Both the position numbers and the translations under genes were made by a program. From positions 186,001 to 250,000 of the forward strand of contig NZ_JNZY01000005.1 of the NCBI RefSeq assembly GCF_000717655.1: a stretch of 64,000 nucleotides of DNA. The letters are read 5' to 3'. Of the stretch, positions 25,560 through 33,987 are shown in pieces (within the stretch, counting starts at the first letter, position 1; every line of letters begins with the position of its first letter). This DNA comes from Streptomyces katrae. Its GTDB lineage: Bacteria > Actinomycetota > Actinomycetes > Streptomycetales > Streptomycetaceae. The notes beneath the pieces were generated by a model, which ran no database searches, had not been told where the DNA came from, and saw only the letters and a list, made by a program, of their open reading frames with translations.

Positions 25560-26879
25560 GTGCGTACGAGGAACGTGGCCGTGATCGGCGGCGGTGTGGC
25601 GGGACTGACCGCCGCCTACGTCCTGCAAAAGGCCTGCGACGTCACGCTCTACGAGGCGGACCCCCGGCTGGGAGGCCACGCCCACACCCATGAACTGCCC
25701 GCGCCGGGCGGCGGTACGGTGGGCGTGGACTCGGGGTTCATCGTCCACAACGCGCGCACCTACCCCCTGTTGCTCCGGCTCTTCCGCGAGCTCGGAGTGG
25801 CCACGCAGGACTCCGAGATGAGCATGTCGGTGCGGTGCGACGGCTGCGGCCTGGAGTACGCCGGTGCCCGCGGACCCCTCGGCCTGTTCACGGGACGGGC
25901 GGCCCTGCGCGCCCGGTACCTGCGGATGCTGGCGGAGGTACCGCTCTTCCACCGCCGCGCGCGCCGCATGCTGGACGCGGACGGTCCGGTCGCCGGCGGT
26001 CCCGGCGGCGGCAATTGCGTCGGCGACGGTTCCGCCGGCGGCGGCCCGGAGCGGTACACCCTCCGGGCGTTCCTCGCCGACGGCGGGTTCTCCCCGTACT
26101 TCGTCAGCCACTTCATCGCCCCGCTCGTGTCCGCCGTGTGGTCCTGCCCGGCCCACACCGCGCTGGAGTACCCAGCCGCGTACCTGTTCCGCTTCCTCGA
26201 CCACCACGGGCTGCTGTCCGTGACGGGCTCCCCGCGGTGGAGGACCGTCACCGGCGGCAGCGCGGCCTACGTGGACAAGGTCGCGAAGGAGATCAGCAAC
26301 GTCCGGACCGCCAGCCCGGTCGTCCGGGTGGACCGCATACCGAGCGGCGTCCTGGTGGGCAGCGACGACGGCATCACCGACGCGTACGACGCCGTCGTCA
26401 TCGCCACGCACCCCGACCAGGCGCTGCGTCTGCTGGCGGACCCCACCCGGGACGAGCAGCGGGTGCTCGGCGCCTTCCGGTACGAGGTGAACCCGACCGT
26501 GCTGCACACCGACACGGCCCTGCTACCCCGCTCGCCGAGGGCCGGGGCCTCCTGGAACTACCACCTCGCCGACTGCCGCCCGGGGGCGGAGGGGGTCCGG
26601 GTCAGCTATGACATGACGCGGCTGCAGCGCCTGCCGGGCGACACCCGCTACGTCGTCACGCTGAACGCGGGCGGGCGGATCGACCCCGAGCACGTGCTGG
26701 CCCGTATGGAATACGCGCACCCTGTCTACACGCCCGAGTCGGTGGCCGCGCAGCGATCGCTGCCCCGCCTCAACACCTCCGTCACGGCGTTCGCCGGGGC
26801 GTACCACGGGTGGGGGTTCCACGAGGACGGCTGCCGGTCGGGCGTACGGGCCGCCGCCGCGCTCGGCGTCCGGTGGTGA
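25560..26879 (+). CDS. FAD/NAD(P)-binding amine-oxidase-like protein (Rv0449c-like)
   Basis: 439 residues. The dinucleotide-binding motif NVAVIGGGVAGLTAAYVLQK is at the N-terminus with the downstream GGHAHTHELPAPGGG flavin loop. The rest is of the flavin-containing amine oxidase/desaturase fold (DSGFIVHNARTYPLLLRLF, and C-terminal AGAYHGWGFHEDGCRSG). In mycobacteria and many proteobacteria this protein heads an operon with DUF1365 and a CFA-synthase-like methyltransferase under an ECF sigma factor, and it is implicated in modifying unsaturated fatty acyl chains. The same order follows here with GTGA overlap. GGGGAG precedes the GTG start. A SigK-like promoter lies 57 bases upstream. Confidence 0.9.
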   Translation: MRTRNVAVIGGGVAGLTAAYVLQKACDVTLYEADPRLGGHAHTHELPAPGGGTVGVDSGFIVHNARTYPLLLRLFRELGVATQDSEMSMSVRCDGCGLEYAGARGPLGLFTGRAALRARYLRMLAEVPLFHRRARRMLDADGPVAGGPGGGNCVGDGSAGGGPERYTLRAFLADGGFSPYFVSHFIAPLVSAVWSCPAHTALEYPAAYLFRFLDHHGLLSVTGSPRWRTVTGGSAAYVDKVAKEISNVRTASPVVRVDRIPSGVLVGSDDGITDAYDAVVIATHPDQALRLLADPTRDEQRVLGAFRYEVNPTVLHTDTALLPRSPRAGASWNYHLADCRPGAEGVRVSYDMTRLQRLPGDTRYVVTLNAGGRIDPEHVLARMEYAHPVYTPESVAAQRSLPRLNTSVTAFAGAYHGWGFHEDGCRSGVRAAAALGVRW

Positions 26880-27652
26880 CCCCCGCCGTGGCGCCGGGTC
26901 TCCGCCCGCCCCTCCCCGCCGTGGCCGTGCCGGCCCTTTACGACTGCGTGGTCTCCCACGTGCGGACGGCTCCGGTGCGGCACGCCTTCCGGCACCGCAC
27001 GTACATGTGGCTCGTGGACCTGGACGCCCTCCCCCGGCTCCCATGGCCGCTGCGCACCCTGGCCCGGTTCGACGCCCGCGACCACTTCGACGCCGCCGCA
27101 CCGACCGTCCGGGCCGGCCTCGACGCGTACCTGGCCTCCCGGGACGTGCACCTCGACGGCGGGCGGGTCCTGATGCTGGCCCACGCCCGGGTCCTGGGGT
27201 ACGTCTTCAACCCGCTGACCCTGTACTGGTGCCACGACCGCTCCGGCGCACCGGTCTGCGTGGTGGCCGAGGTCCACAACACGTACGGGCAGCGCCACTG
27301 CCACCTGCTGCGCACGGACGAAGCCGACCGGGCCGAGGCGGCGAAGGAGCTGTACGTCTCGCCGTTCTTCCCCGTCGATGGCCGCTACCTCATGCGGCTG
27401 CCGGAGCCGCGGGAGCGGCTGGAGGTCATCGTCCGGCTCGAGCGCGCCGGGCAACGGCCCTTCACCGCGACCCTGCGCGGCCGGCACCGCCCCGCCACCC
27501 CCCTCGCCCTGCTGCGCGCCGCCGCCCGGCGGCCGTGGTCCACCGCTGCCGTCTGGGCCGGGATCCGCCGCCACGGCATCCACCTGCTGCTCCGCGGGCT
27601 GCCCGTCCAGCCCCGGCCCGAACGCGCACCCGAGGAAGGCATCGCCCCGTGA
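26876..27652 (+). CDS. DUF1365 family protein (Rv0448c-like)
   Basis: 258 residues. The family signature is clear: YDCVVSHVRTAPVRHAFRHR at the start, YMWLVDLDALP, then LGYVFNPLTLYWCHD and VVAEVHNTYGQRHCHLL, and later KELYVSPFFPVDGRYLMRLP. DUF1365 is the constant partner of the CFA-like methyltransferase that follows. Its activity is not established, and desaturation or furan-ring formation on lipids has been suggested for related loci. The GTG at 26876 overlaps the previous stop; upstream in-frame codons lie within the oxidoreductase gene. Confidence 0.9.
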   Translation: MTPAVAPGLRPPLPAVAVPALYDCVVSHVRTAPVRHAFRHRTYMWLVDLDALPRLPWPLRTLARFDARDHFDAAAPTVRAGLDAYLASRDVHLDGGRVLMLAHARVLGYVFNPLTLYWCHDRSGAPVCVVAEVHNTYGQRHCHLLRTDEADRAEAAKELYVSPFFPVDGRYLMRLPEPRERLEVIVRLERAGQRPFTATLRGRHRPATPLALLRAAARRPWSTAAVWAGIRRHGIHLLLRGLPVQPRPERAPEEGIAP

Positions 27653-28926
27653 CCCTTTCCCTCCCCCGAGCCGCCGACGAACCCGTGGAGCGGTACTCGA
27701 TCGATGCACACGCGTGGCCTGACGTGGTGCGCCCGCCGACGGCGCCCTTCGGGCACGCGGCCGTCGCCCGCCGCCTCGTCCGCCGTGCCGTGACGGCGCT
27801 GCCCCTGCGCTGCCGGTTCGGCGCCGAGCCGCCCCACGGCAGCGGGCCGTCGCTGACGGTCCACGACCCGGACGCGTTCTTCCGCCGGATCGGGGCGCAC
27901 GGCCTGATCGGCTTCGGCGAGTCCTACATGGCGGGCGAATGGGACAGCGACGATCTGACCGGCCTGCTGACCGTCCTCGCCGCGCACGTGGACGACCTGG
28001 TTCCCGGCCCGCTGCGCCGACTGCGCGGGACGTGGGTGCAGAGCAGGCCCGAGGCCCAGCTCAACTCCCGGGCCGGGGCGCGGCAGAACGTCCATCGCCA
28101 CTACGACTTGTCGAACGAGCTATTCGCGCTGTTCCTCGACGAGACCCTGTCGTACTCCTCCGCCGTCTTCACCGCGTTCCCAGCGCGCCGTGAGAGCCTG
28201 CCGGCCGCGCAGCACCGGAAGATCGACCGGCTGCTGGACCTCGCCTGCGTCGGCCCGGGCAAGCGCCTGCTCGAGATCGGCACCGGATGGGGCGAACTCG
28301 CCCTGCGCGCGGCCGCCCGCGGGGCACACGTGACGACCGTGACCCTCTCCGCCGAGCAGCAGCACCTCGCCCGCCGCCGGATCGCCGCGGCGGGGCTGGC
28401 CGACCGGGTGGACGTCGAACTGCGGGACTACCGCGATCTGGAGGGCCGGTACGACGCGGTGGTGAGCGTGGAGATGATCGAGGCGGTCGGCAGGGACTTC
28501 TGGCCCACGTACTTCGCCGCCCTGCGCGATGCGGTGGCGCCCGGCGGGCGGATCGCGCTACAGGCGATCACGATGGGCCACGAGCGGATGCTGCACACCT
28601 CCCGTACGCACACCTGGATCAGCAAGTACGTCTTCCCGGGCGGCCTGATCCCCTCCCGCGAGGCCATCGAGGCGCACTCGTCGGGCGCGGGGCTGCGGAT
28701 CGTCTCCGACCAGGGGTACGGCGACCACTACGCGCAGACCCTGCAGCTGTGGCGGGAGCGTTTCACGGAGCAGGCCGGCGCCGTGGCGGCGCTCGGCTTC
28801 GACCCGACGTTCCGGCGCATGTGGGAGTTCTACCTCGCCTACTCCGAGGCAGGCTTCCGGGCCCGCTACCTGGATGTCCGGCAACTGCTCCTGACCGAGG
28901 ACCTCTCCCTGGGAGTCCGGCCGTGA
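27649..28926 (+). CDS. Cyclopropane-fatty-acyl-phospholipid synthase-like methyltransferase (UfaA1-like)
   Basis: 425 residues, typical of CFA synthases. The N-terminal lipid-binding domain runs through GLIGFGESYMAGEWDSDDLT. The methyltransferase core begins with RQNVHRHYDLSNELFALFLD and YSSAVF. The SAM-binding motif is GKRLLEIGTGWGELALRAA, followed by VTTVTLSAEQQHLARRR and VVSVEMIEAVG. It should transfer a methyl or methylene group from SAM to the double bond of membrane acyl chains. Its mycobacterial counterpart UfaA1 has been linked to 10-methyl (tuberculostearic-type) fatty acid formation. It overlaps both neighbours by GTGA, so the five genes form one translational unit. Confidence 0.93.
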   Translation: MTLSLPRAADEPVERYSIDAHAWPDVVRPPTAPFGHAAVARRLVRRAVTALPLRCRFGAEPPHGSGPSLTVHDPDAFFRRIGAHGLIGFGESYMAGEWDSDDLTGLLTVLAAHVDDLVPGPLRRLRGTWVQSRPEAQLNSRAGARQNVHRHYDLSNELFALFLDETLSYSSAVFTAFPARRESLPAAQHRKIDRLLDLACVGPGKRLLEIGTGWGELALRAAARGAHVTTVTLSAEQQHLARRRIAAAGLADRVDVELRDYRDLEGRYDAVVSVEMIEAVGRDFWPTYFAALRDAVAPGGRIALQAITMGHERMLHTSRTHTWISKYVFPGGLIPSREAIEAHSSGAGLRIVSDQGYGDHYAQTLQLWRERFTEQAGAVAALGFDPTFRRMWEFYLAYSEAGFRARYLDVRQLLLTEDLSLGVRP

Positions 28927-29732
28927 ACCCCGCCTCCTGGGAAGCCCTCGGGAGCAATCTGGCCGCTGCCGCCGCCACGGCCGTCACCGTACTGCTCCTG
29001 GCCTTCGCCGTCGGGACGGCCCGGCGCCTGCACCGGACGGTGGACATCGCCTGGGGCCTCGCCTTCGCCGCGGTCGCGGCGGTCTCCTACATCCTGTCCT
29101 CCGGGTACGGGGACGACCGCCGGCGGCTCCTGGTCGCCGCCGCCACCGTCGTGTGGGGGGTACGGCTCGCCGCGCACGTCGCCTGGCGCGGCCGCGGGCA
29201 CGGCGAGGACCCCCGCTATGCGAAGTTCCTCGCCCGGGGGCGGGGCAACCCGCACGTGCGCGCCCTGTTCAAGGTGTACCTGCTCCAGGCGGGCCTGGTC
29301 TGGCTGGTCTCCCTGCCCGTGCAGAGCGCCTCGTACGCAGGCTCCCCCATCGGCGCGCTCGCCGTGCTCGGCGGCGCGCTCTGGGCGGTGGGGCTGCTCT
29401 TCGAGGCCGTCGCGGACTTGCAGCTCGCCCGGTTCAAGGCCGATCCGGCGCACCACGGTACGGTCATGGACCGGGGCCTGTGGGCATGGACCCGCCACCC
29501 CAACTACTTCGGCGACTTCCTGGTCTGGTGGGGGCTCTACCTGATGGCCTGCGGCACATGGCGGGCCGCCCTGCTGTGCCTGGTGTCACCCGTGGCCATG
29601 ACGCTGCTGCTGATCAAGGGGAGCGGCAAGCGCCTGATGGAGGCCCATATGGCAGAGCGTCCCGGCTACGCCGGCTACATCGCCCGTACCAGCGGGTTCC
29701 TCCCCCTTCCGCCCTGGCGGGGCCACTCATGA
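28923..29732 (+). CDS. DUF1295 membrane protein (Rv0446c-like, steroid-reductase fold)
   Basis: 269 residues and six or seven transmembrane segments. The DUF1295 C-terminal block is intact: GLWAWTRHPNYFGDFLVWWG and, near the end, GSGKRLMEAHMAERPGYAGY. This block is shared with steroid 5-alpha-reductase and isoprenylcysteine methyltransferase folds, where it binds NADPH or SAM. With the preceding methyltransferase it may reduce a methylene intermediate to a methyl branch; that is inference. The GTG start overlaps the preceding stop. Confidence 0.9.
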   Translation: MNPASWEALGSNLAAAAATAVTVLLLAFAVGTARRLHRTVDIAWGLAFAAVAAVSYILSSGYGDDRRRLLVAAATVVWGVRLAAHVAWRGRGHGEDPRYAKFLARGRGNPHVRALFKVYLLQAGLVWLVSLPVQSASYAGSPIGALAVLGGALWAVGLLFEAVADLQLARFKADPAHHGTVMDRGLWAWTRHPNYFGDFLVWWGLYLMACGTWRAALLCLVSPVAMTLLLIKGSGKRLMEAHMAERPGYAGYIARTSGFLPLPPWRGHS

Positions 29733-30454
29733 AGCAGCCGACGGGCGCGCTGGCGCTGCGCCGGGTGCCGCGGGACCCGGCCGCCGCGGTGCTCCTGCTG
29801 CACGGGGGCCGTCCGATGGGGCTCGAGGCGCCGGCGCGGCCGAACCTGCCGGGGCTGCGGATGGTTCCCTTCGCACGGGCCATCGCGGACGCCGGTCCGG
29901 CGCAGGACGTGGTGGTGGCGGAGGTCCGGTACGCGCACCGGGGCTGGAACGGCCACCGCGCGGATCCGGTCCACGACGTCTGGCAGGCCCTGCGCGAACT
30001 GCGCTGCGCGGCCGGAGCGCTGCCCGTGGTGCTGGTCGGGCATTCCATGGGAGGCCGGGCCGCGTTGCGGGCGGCGGCCGACCCGCTGGTCCACGGCGTG
30101 GTCGGGCTCGCGCCGTGGTGCCCGCCGGGCGAACCGGTGCTGCATCTCGGGGACACGGCCGTGGTTCTCCTGCACGACGAGGCGGACCGCGTCACCGATG
30201 CGCAGGCGTCGTGGGACTACGTACGGCGGGCCCGTGCGCGGGGCGCCCGGGCCGGAGGCATCGTCATGCCGCACGGGCGGCACGCGATGCTCCGTCAGGC
30301 GCGCAGCTGGCACCGGATGGCCACCGACACCACGCTGGGCCTGCTCGGCCTGACCGCCCTCCCGGAGGAACTGTTCACCGGCCGGGTACCCGGGCCGGCC
30401 GGGTCTCGGTACACCGTCGCCCGGAGCGACTCGTCCCATATGCGGCAGCAGTGA
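29729..30454 (+). CDS. Alpha/beta hydrolase
   Basis: 241 residues. Hydrolase features are AAVLLLHGGRPMG (oxyanion region), VVLVGHSMGGRAALRAA with the nucleophile Ser in GHSMGG, LLHDEADRVTDAQAS for the acid, and MPHGRHAML with the catalytic His. No signal peptide is seen, so it is cytoplasmic. Its ATG overlaps the DUF1295 stop (ATGA), making it the fifth gene of the SigK-linked operon. It is not part of the canonical mycobacterial set, so it may be a Streptomyces addition that releases or trims the modified acyl product. Confidence 0.88.
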   Translation: MKQPTGALALRRVPRDPAAAVLLLHGGRPMGLEAPARPNLPGLRMVPFARAIADAGPAQDVVVAEVRYAHRGWNGHRADPVHDVWQALRELRCAAGALPVVLVGHSMGGRAALRAAADPLVHGVVGLAPWCPPGEPVLHLGDTAVVLLHDEADRVTDAQASWDYVRRARARGARAGGIVMPHGRHAMLRQARSWHRMATDTTLGLLGLTALPEELFTGRVPGPAGSRYTVARSDSSHMRQQ

Positions 30455-30558
30455 TCGAGGAGTGGCCGCGAAATCGGTCGAGGCCCTGGTCAAAGGGGCC
30501 GGGGATGCGCAAGGATCACGGCCGCACCTCGCCACCACCCCACTACGGGAGGATGTCT

Positions 30559-31614
30559 ATGGCTCGCCGCACATCCCGCGGCCTCATCGCCGCGGCCACC
30601 ACCACCGCAGCACTGTTCACCCTGTCCGGCCCGGTTGCGGCGCTGCCCTCGGCGGCCGACACGGCCACCGCCGGGCTGCCGCAGGCCCGCCTCTTCATGG
30701 TCAACCCCGTCCAGTCCTCGGGCGATCAGAGCCTCACCGACGGCAAGGACTCCACAGGGGCCGTGCCCGCTTCCGCCTATGCCCTGGCCGCACTGCGGAA
30801 CCTGGACGGCAGCGGCTCGCTGTCGGGGAAGTGGGCGTACGTCCGGTCGGATACGGGCGCCTCCGCGGAGGTCGCCGACGCGGGTGCGTACAGCCGTACC
30901 GATGACCAGTTCGAGCAGGTCATGGCGTACTTCTGGGTCAACGAGGCACAGGAGTACCTGCAGGGCCTCGGCTTCGGGAGCGAGCTGCCGGGCGCCAACG
31001 ACCGCGCGCAGCCGGTCCGCATCAACCAGTACGGGGCCGACAACTCCTTCTTCACCGACAAGAAGGCCGAGATCCGCTTCGGCAAGGGCGGCGTGGACGA
31101 CGCCGAGGACGCGGAGGTGATCGTCCACGAGTACGGGCACGCGGTGCACCACGCACAGGTTCCCGGTTTCGGCACGTCGCCGGAGGCCGGTGCGATCGGC
31201 GAGGCGTTCGGCGACTACCTTGCGGTCGAGGTCGGTGACCACGCGGACGCCGCGTACGGATGGCCGCGCAAGGCGGACCTGGCCTGTGTCGCCGACTGGG
31301 ACTCAAGCTCCTACAGCACCGCCCCGCACTGCCTGCGCCGGGTGGACGGGAACAAGGTGTACGCCGACCGGGTCGGCGAGGTCCACGCGGACGGTGAGAT
31401 CTGGTCCCGCGCGCTCTTCGACATCCGCGGCGCGCTGGGCGCCCGGACCGCCGACCGGATCATCGTGAACGCGCAGTTCGGCTTCCGCCCCGACACGAGC
31501 TTCCAGGACGCGGCGCTGACGACGATCGCGACGGCACAGCGGATGTACGGCAAGAGCGCCGCGGACGCAGTCCGCGCCGCTTTCAAGGCCCGGCAGATTC
31601 CGGGGATCGCGTAG
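30559..31614 (+). CDS. Secreted zinc metallopeptidase (gluzincin, HEYGH)
   Basis: 351 residues with a Sec signal (ARRTSRGLIAAATTTAALFT). The zinc motif VIVHEYGHAVHHAQ puts the ligand histidines at about 190 and 194, with Glu191 as general base. A third ligand is available in GAIGEAFGDYLAV (Glu about 215), as in thermolysin/fungalysin-type enzymes. The C-terminal half includes HADGEIWSRALFDIRGALG, also usual for M4/M36-like proteases. GGGAGG at 30547-30552 is six bases from the ATG at 30559 and touches an ATG at 30553, so the former is preferred. A strong hairpin follows the stop. Confidence 0.87.
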   Translation: MARRTSRGLIAAATTTAALFTLSGPVAALPSAADTATAGLPQARLFMVNPVQSSGDQSLTDGKDSTGAVPASAYALAALRNLDGSGSLSGKWAYVRSDTGASAEVADAGAYSRTDDQFEQVMAYFWVNEAQEYLQGLGFGSELPGANDRAQPVRINQYGADNSFFTDKKAEIRFGKGGVDDAEDAEVIVHEYGHAVHHAQVPGFGTSPEAGAIGEAFGDYLAVEVGDHADAAYGWPRKADLACVADWDSSSYSTAPHCLRRVDGNKVYADRVGEVHADGEIWSRALFDIRGALGARTADRIIVNAQFGFRPDTSFQDAALTTIATAQRMYGKSAADAVRAAFKARQIPGIA

Positions 31615-31620
31615 CCCTGT

Positions 31621-31652
31621 CCGCTGCTCCGGGTTCCGGTCCGGAGCAGCGG
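31621..31652. terminator. Strong bidirectional terminator hairpin
   Basis: CCGCTGCTCCGG, 8-base loop, CCGGAGCAGCGG: a perfect 12-bp stem seven bases past the metallopeptidase stop. It lies between convergent genes, so it can serve both. Confidence 0.85.
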
Positions 31653-31678
31653 TCGGTACCGGGATCCGGTGCTCCCCG

Positions 31679-32299
31679 TCACGTGCCCGGGCGGACCACG
31701 GCCGTGCGGGGGCTGCGGTCCTGGGGGTCGATCTGCCGGCCCAGGGGCGCAAAGGCGAGGAGGAACAGCAGCCCTGCCAGCGGCAGCAGGTCCAGGCTGA
31801 CGCCCGTGGCCACGAGGGCCGCGACCACGGCGGCGGGCCGCCAGGCGGCGATCCGCCGCAGCGCCGCGAGCCGGGTCATGAGCAGCAGCAGGCCGACGTA
31901 GAAGAGGAGTGGGCCGACGCCGTAGACGGCGGGCTCCACACCCGCGTGGCTCTTGACGCTCCGGAAGAACGCGCGCATGGCCTCGCGGTCCTCGCTGAGG
32001 AACCCGGCGAAGAGGTCGATGACCGCTTGGGCGGCGACCGCTGCGGCGCCGAGCAGGCCCGTCACCGCCCCTGCGGCGGCGAGCCCCCGGCCGGCCGGGC
32101 CGCGCCCCCGCGCCGCCATCCGCCGCATCCCGAGCACGATGGGGATGAAACACAACACACTTGCCAGGAAGGCGAGATGCCCCAGAGACCAGGATGGTCC
32201 GGGGCCGTGTTCCCCGTCGGTCAGCCGGATGAGTCCGTAGGCGGTCATGCAGAGCGGGCCGACGGTGAACGCCGTCCGCTGCCATCGTGTGTTCGACAT
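31679..32299 (-). CDS. Multi-pass membrane protein of unknown function
   Basis: 206 residues with five or six hydrophobic helices, for example LGHLAFLASVLCFIPIVLGM, AGAVTGLLGAAAVAAQAVID and GVGPLLFYVGLLLLMTRLAA. Between helices 3 and 4 is a polar loop with REAMRAFFRSVKSHAG. The topology resembles DUF4386/DUF998-like integral proteins, but I cannot assign a family with certainty. The ATG at 32299 lacks a good ribosome site; a GTG at 32320 is an alternative. No operon partner is visible. Confidence 0.65.
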   Translation of the reverse strand: MSNTRWQRTAFTVGPLCMTAYGLIRLTDGEHGPGPSWSLGHLAFLASVLCFIPIVLGMRRMAARGRGPAGRGLAAAGAVTGLLGAAAVAAQAVIDLFAGFLSEDREAMRAFFRSVKSHAGVEPAVYGVGPLLFYVGLLLLMTRLAALRRIAAWRPAAVVAALVATGVSLDLLPLAGLLFLLAFAPLGRQIDPQDRSPRTAVVRPGT

Positions 32300-32438
32300 G
32301 AGCCGATCATGTCGGCGCACGGATCGCCCGGCCCTCGGGGAACGCCCTGAGCCGGCCCTGGGACACCCCTGACGGCCGCTCCGGGGACCGGGGTCAGGGG
32401 CGGGCCGGGGGCCCTGGTGACAGGGCCCCCGATCGGTA

Positions 32439-32849
32439 CTACTCGATCACCAGCTCGACCGGGATGTTGCCGCGAGTGGCCTTGGAGTAGGGGCAGACCT
32501 CGTGGGCCTGCTTGACCAGCAGGGCGCCCGTCTCGCCGGCGAGGGACTCCGGGAGCTCGACACGCAGGGTGACGGCCAGGCCGAAGCCCGTGTCGTCCTT
32601 GCCGATCGAGGTCTCCGCGGTGACCGACACCTCACCGGTGTCGACCTTGGCCTGCCGGCCGACCAGGCCGAGCGCGCTGGCGAAGCAGGCCGCGTAGCCC
32701 GCCGCGAAGAGCTGCTCGGGGTTGGTGCCCTGGCCGTTTCCGCCGAGCGCCGGGGGCATGGCGAGCGCGAGGTCGATCTGGCCGTCGGAGCTGACCGTGC
32801 GGCCTTCGCGGCCGTTGGCGGTGGCGACAGCGGTGTAGAGCGCGTCCAT
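32439..32849 (-). CDS. ohr: Organic hydroperoxide resistance protein (Ohr/OsmC fold)
   Basis: 136 residues, the standard Ohr length. It is a thiol peroxidase that reduces organic and fatty-acid hydroperoxides using lipoylated proteins as reductant. Both redox cysteines are in their usual contexts: FAAGYAACFASAL (peroxidatic) and AHEVCPYSKATRGN (resolving), and the arginine of the N-terminal half is present. It is divergent from the MarR-family gene ohrR with a perfect 22-bp palindrome in between. Note that a hydroperoxide-generating dioxygenase cluster starts only 1.8 kb away. Confidence 0.96.
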   Translation of the reverse strand: MDALYTAVATANGREGRTVSSDGQIDLALAMPPALGGNGQGTNPEQLFAAGYAACFASALGLVGRQAKVDTGEVSVTAETSIGKDDTGFGLAVTLRVELPESLAGETGALLVKQAHEVCPYSKATRGNIPVELVIE

Positions 32850-32917
32850 CGGGGTTCCTCTCGCGGTGGTGACCTTGTCAGCCGGTCATCGGCTGACGTC
32901 CACTACTAGAGCACACA

Positions 32918-32939
32918 ATTTAGTTGTGCACAACTAAAT
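32918..32939. promoter_or_regulatory. OhrR operator, perfect 22-bp palindrome
   Basis: Two uninterrupted 11-base arms, ATTTAGTTGTG and CACAACTAAAT, with no spacer, in the ohr/ohrR gap. It overlaps the predicted -35 of ohrR, so binding should repress both directions. Confidence 0.88.
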
Positions 32940-32966
32940 GACCCGCAAGCTTTGTCCGGGTACACT
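32938..32966 (+). promoter_or_regulatory. ohrR promoter, probably leaderless transcript
   Basis: ATGACC (32938-32943) and TACACT (32961-32966) are 17 bases apart. TACACT is only seven bases from the ATG at 32974, where no ribosome site is visible, so the mRNA likely begins at or next to the start codon. Confidence 0.55.
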
Positions 32967-32973
32967 GGCCCCC

Positions 32974-33447
32974 ATGAGCGAGCAGCCCACCGAAACCCTC
33001 CGCGAGGAGGACTTCCTCCGTCTGGACGGCCAGATCTGCTTCGCGCTGAACGCAGCGAGCAGGGCCTTCAACGGCCTCTACCGGGTCGTCCTCAAGGACC
33101 TCGGCCTGACCTACCCCCAGTACCTGGTCATGCTGGTGCTCTGGGAGCACGGCACGACGCCCGTCAAGGAGCTGGGGAACCACCTGAGGCTCGACTCGGG
33201 AACCCTGTCCCCCCTGCTCAAGCGCCTCGAGGCCGCCGGCCTGGTCCACCGCGAACGCAGCACCGAGGACGAGCGGTCCGTCCACGTCGGCCCCACCGAG
33301 GCCGGCACGGCGCTGCGCGCCCGCGCGGCGGAGGTACCGCGCCGGATCGCCGCCGCCACCGGCTTCGAGCTGGCCGAGATCCGCGACCTCCAGACGCGCC
33401 TGCACCGTCTCACCGCCGCGCTGGACGCCGCCGTCCCGGAGGTGTGA
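32974..33447 (+). CDS. ohrR: MarR-family organic-peroxide sensor OhrR
   Basis: 157 residues. The reactive cysteine of 1-Cys/2-Cys OhrR proteins is present near residue 20 in DGQICFALNAASRA. A winged helix-turn-helix follows (TYPQYLVMLVLWEHGTTPVK, SGTLSPLLKRLEAAGLVHRE, then RSTEDERSVHV for the wing). Cysteine oxidation by organic hydroperoxide should release it from the palindrome at 32918 and induce ohr. The ATG at 32974 is taken rather than one at 32938, because the latter lies inside the operator. Confidence 0.94.
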   Translation: MSEQPTETLREEDFLRLDGQICFALNAASRAFNGLYRVVLKDLGLTYPQYLVMLVLWEHGTTPVKELGNHLRLDSGTLSPLLKRLEAAGLVHRERSTEDERSVHVGPTEAGTALRARAAEVPRRIAAATGFELAEIRDLQTRLHRLTAALDAAVPEV

Positions 33448-33936
33448 CGGGCGCCCGGGGCCGTTCACCGTTCACGTTCAGCCCCGATGGCCGGACGCTC
33501 GTCAACACCGACCACCGGCAGGCGCTTTCCGTCACCACGGTGTGGGACGTCGGCGACCCCGCCCGGCCGGTGGCCCGGGGCGGCCCGCTCGGCTGGTTCG
33601 GGCAGCCGGCGGACGTGCACGGCGCTCGCCTTCAGCCCGGACGGCGCCGCCCTGGTCAGCGGTGGGGCCGACACCACGGTCCGGCTGTGGGACGTGGCGG
33701 CGCGCGCCCCGCTGGGCGGGCCACCGACCGGGCACATCCTGCCGGTCGGCGACGTGACCTTCGCGCCGGACGGCCACACCCTCGTCACGGCCGGCCGGGA
33801 CGACACCGTCCGGCTCCGGGAGACCGACCCGGCGCGGCTGCCGCCCCGGCTGTGCGCGGCCACCGCCGGGCCGCACGACCGGGAGCTGTGGCAGCGCCAC
33901 GTACCGGGCACCCCGTACGCCCCCGGCTGCGGCTGA
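33448..33936 (+). pseudogene. 3' remnant of a WD40-repeat protein
   Basis: Beta-propeller blades are recognisable but split across two frames: FTFSPDGRTLVNTDHRQALS and VWDVGDPARPVARGG in the first, then ALAFSPDGAALVSGGADTTV, RLWDVA and VTFAPDGHTLVTAGRDDTV in the second, with the switch near 33620. The end (LWQRHVPGTPYAPGC) matches the C-terminal cap of large Streptomyces regulatory WD40/NTPase proteins. There is no start codon or ribosome site of its own; it begins right at the ohrR stop. It is a truncated, frameshifted fragment. Confidence 0.75.
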
Positions 33937-33987
33937 CGGGCCCCACTCACGAGGCGCACGCCGCACAGAGGGTTTAGGTTCGTCGGC

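Noticed and set aside
28120..28926. Classic antibiotic gene cluster around the flavin monooxygenases and P450s
   Set aside because: The three flavin enzymes and two P450s are scattered among unrelated genes, and no polyketide synthase, peptide synthetase or terpene synthase is present in the window.
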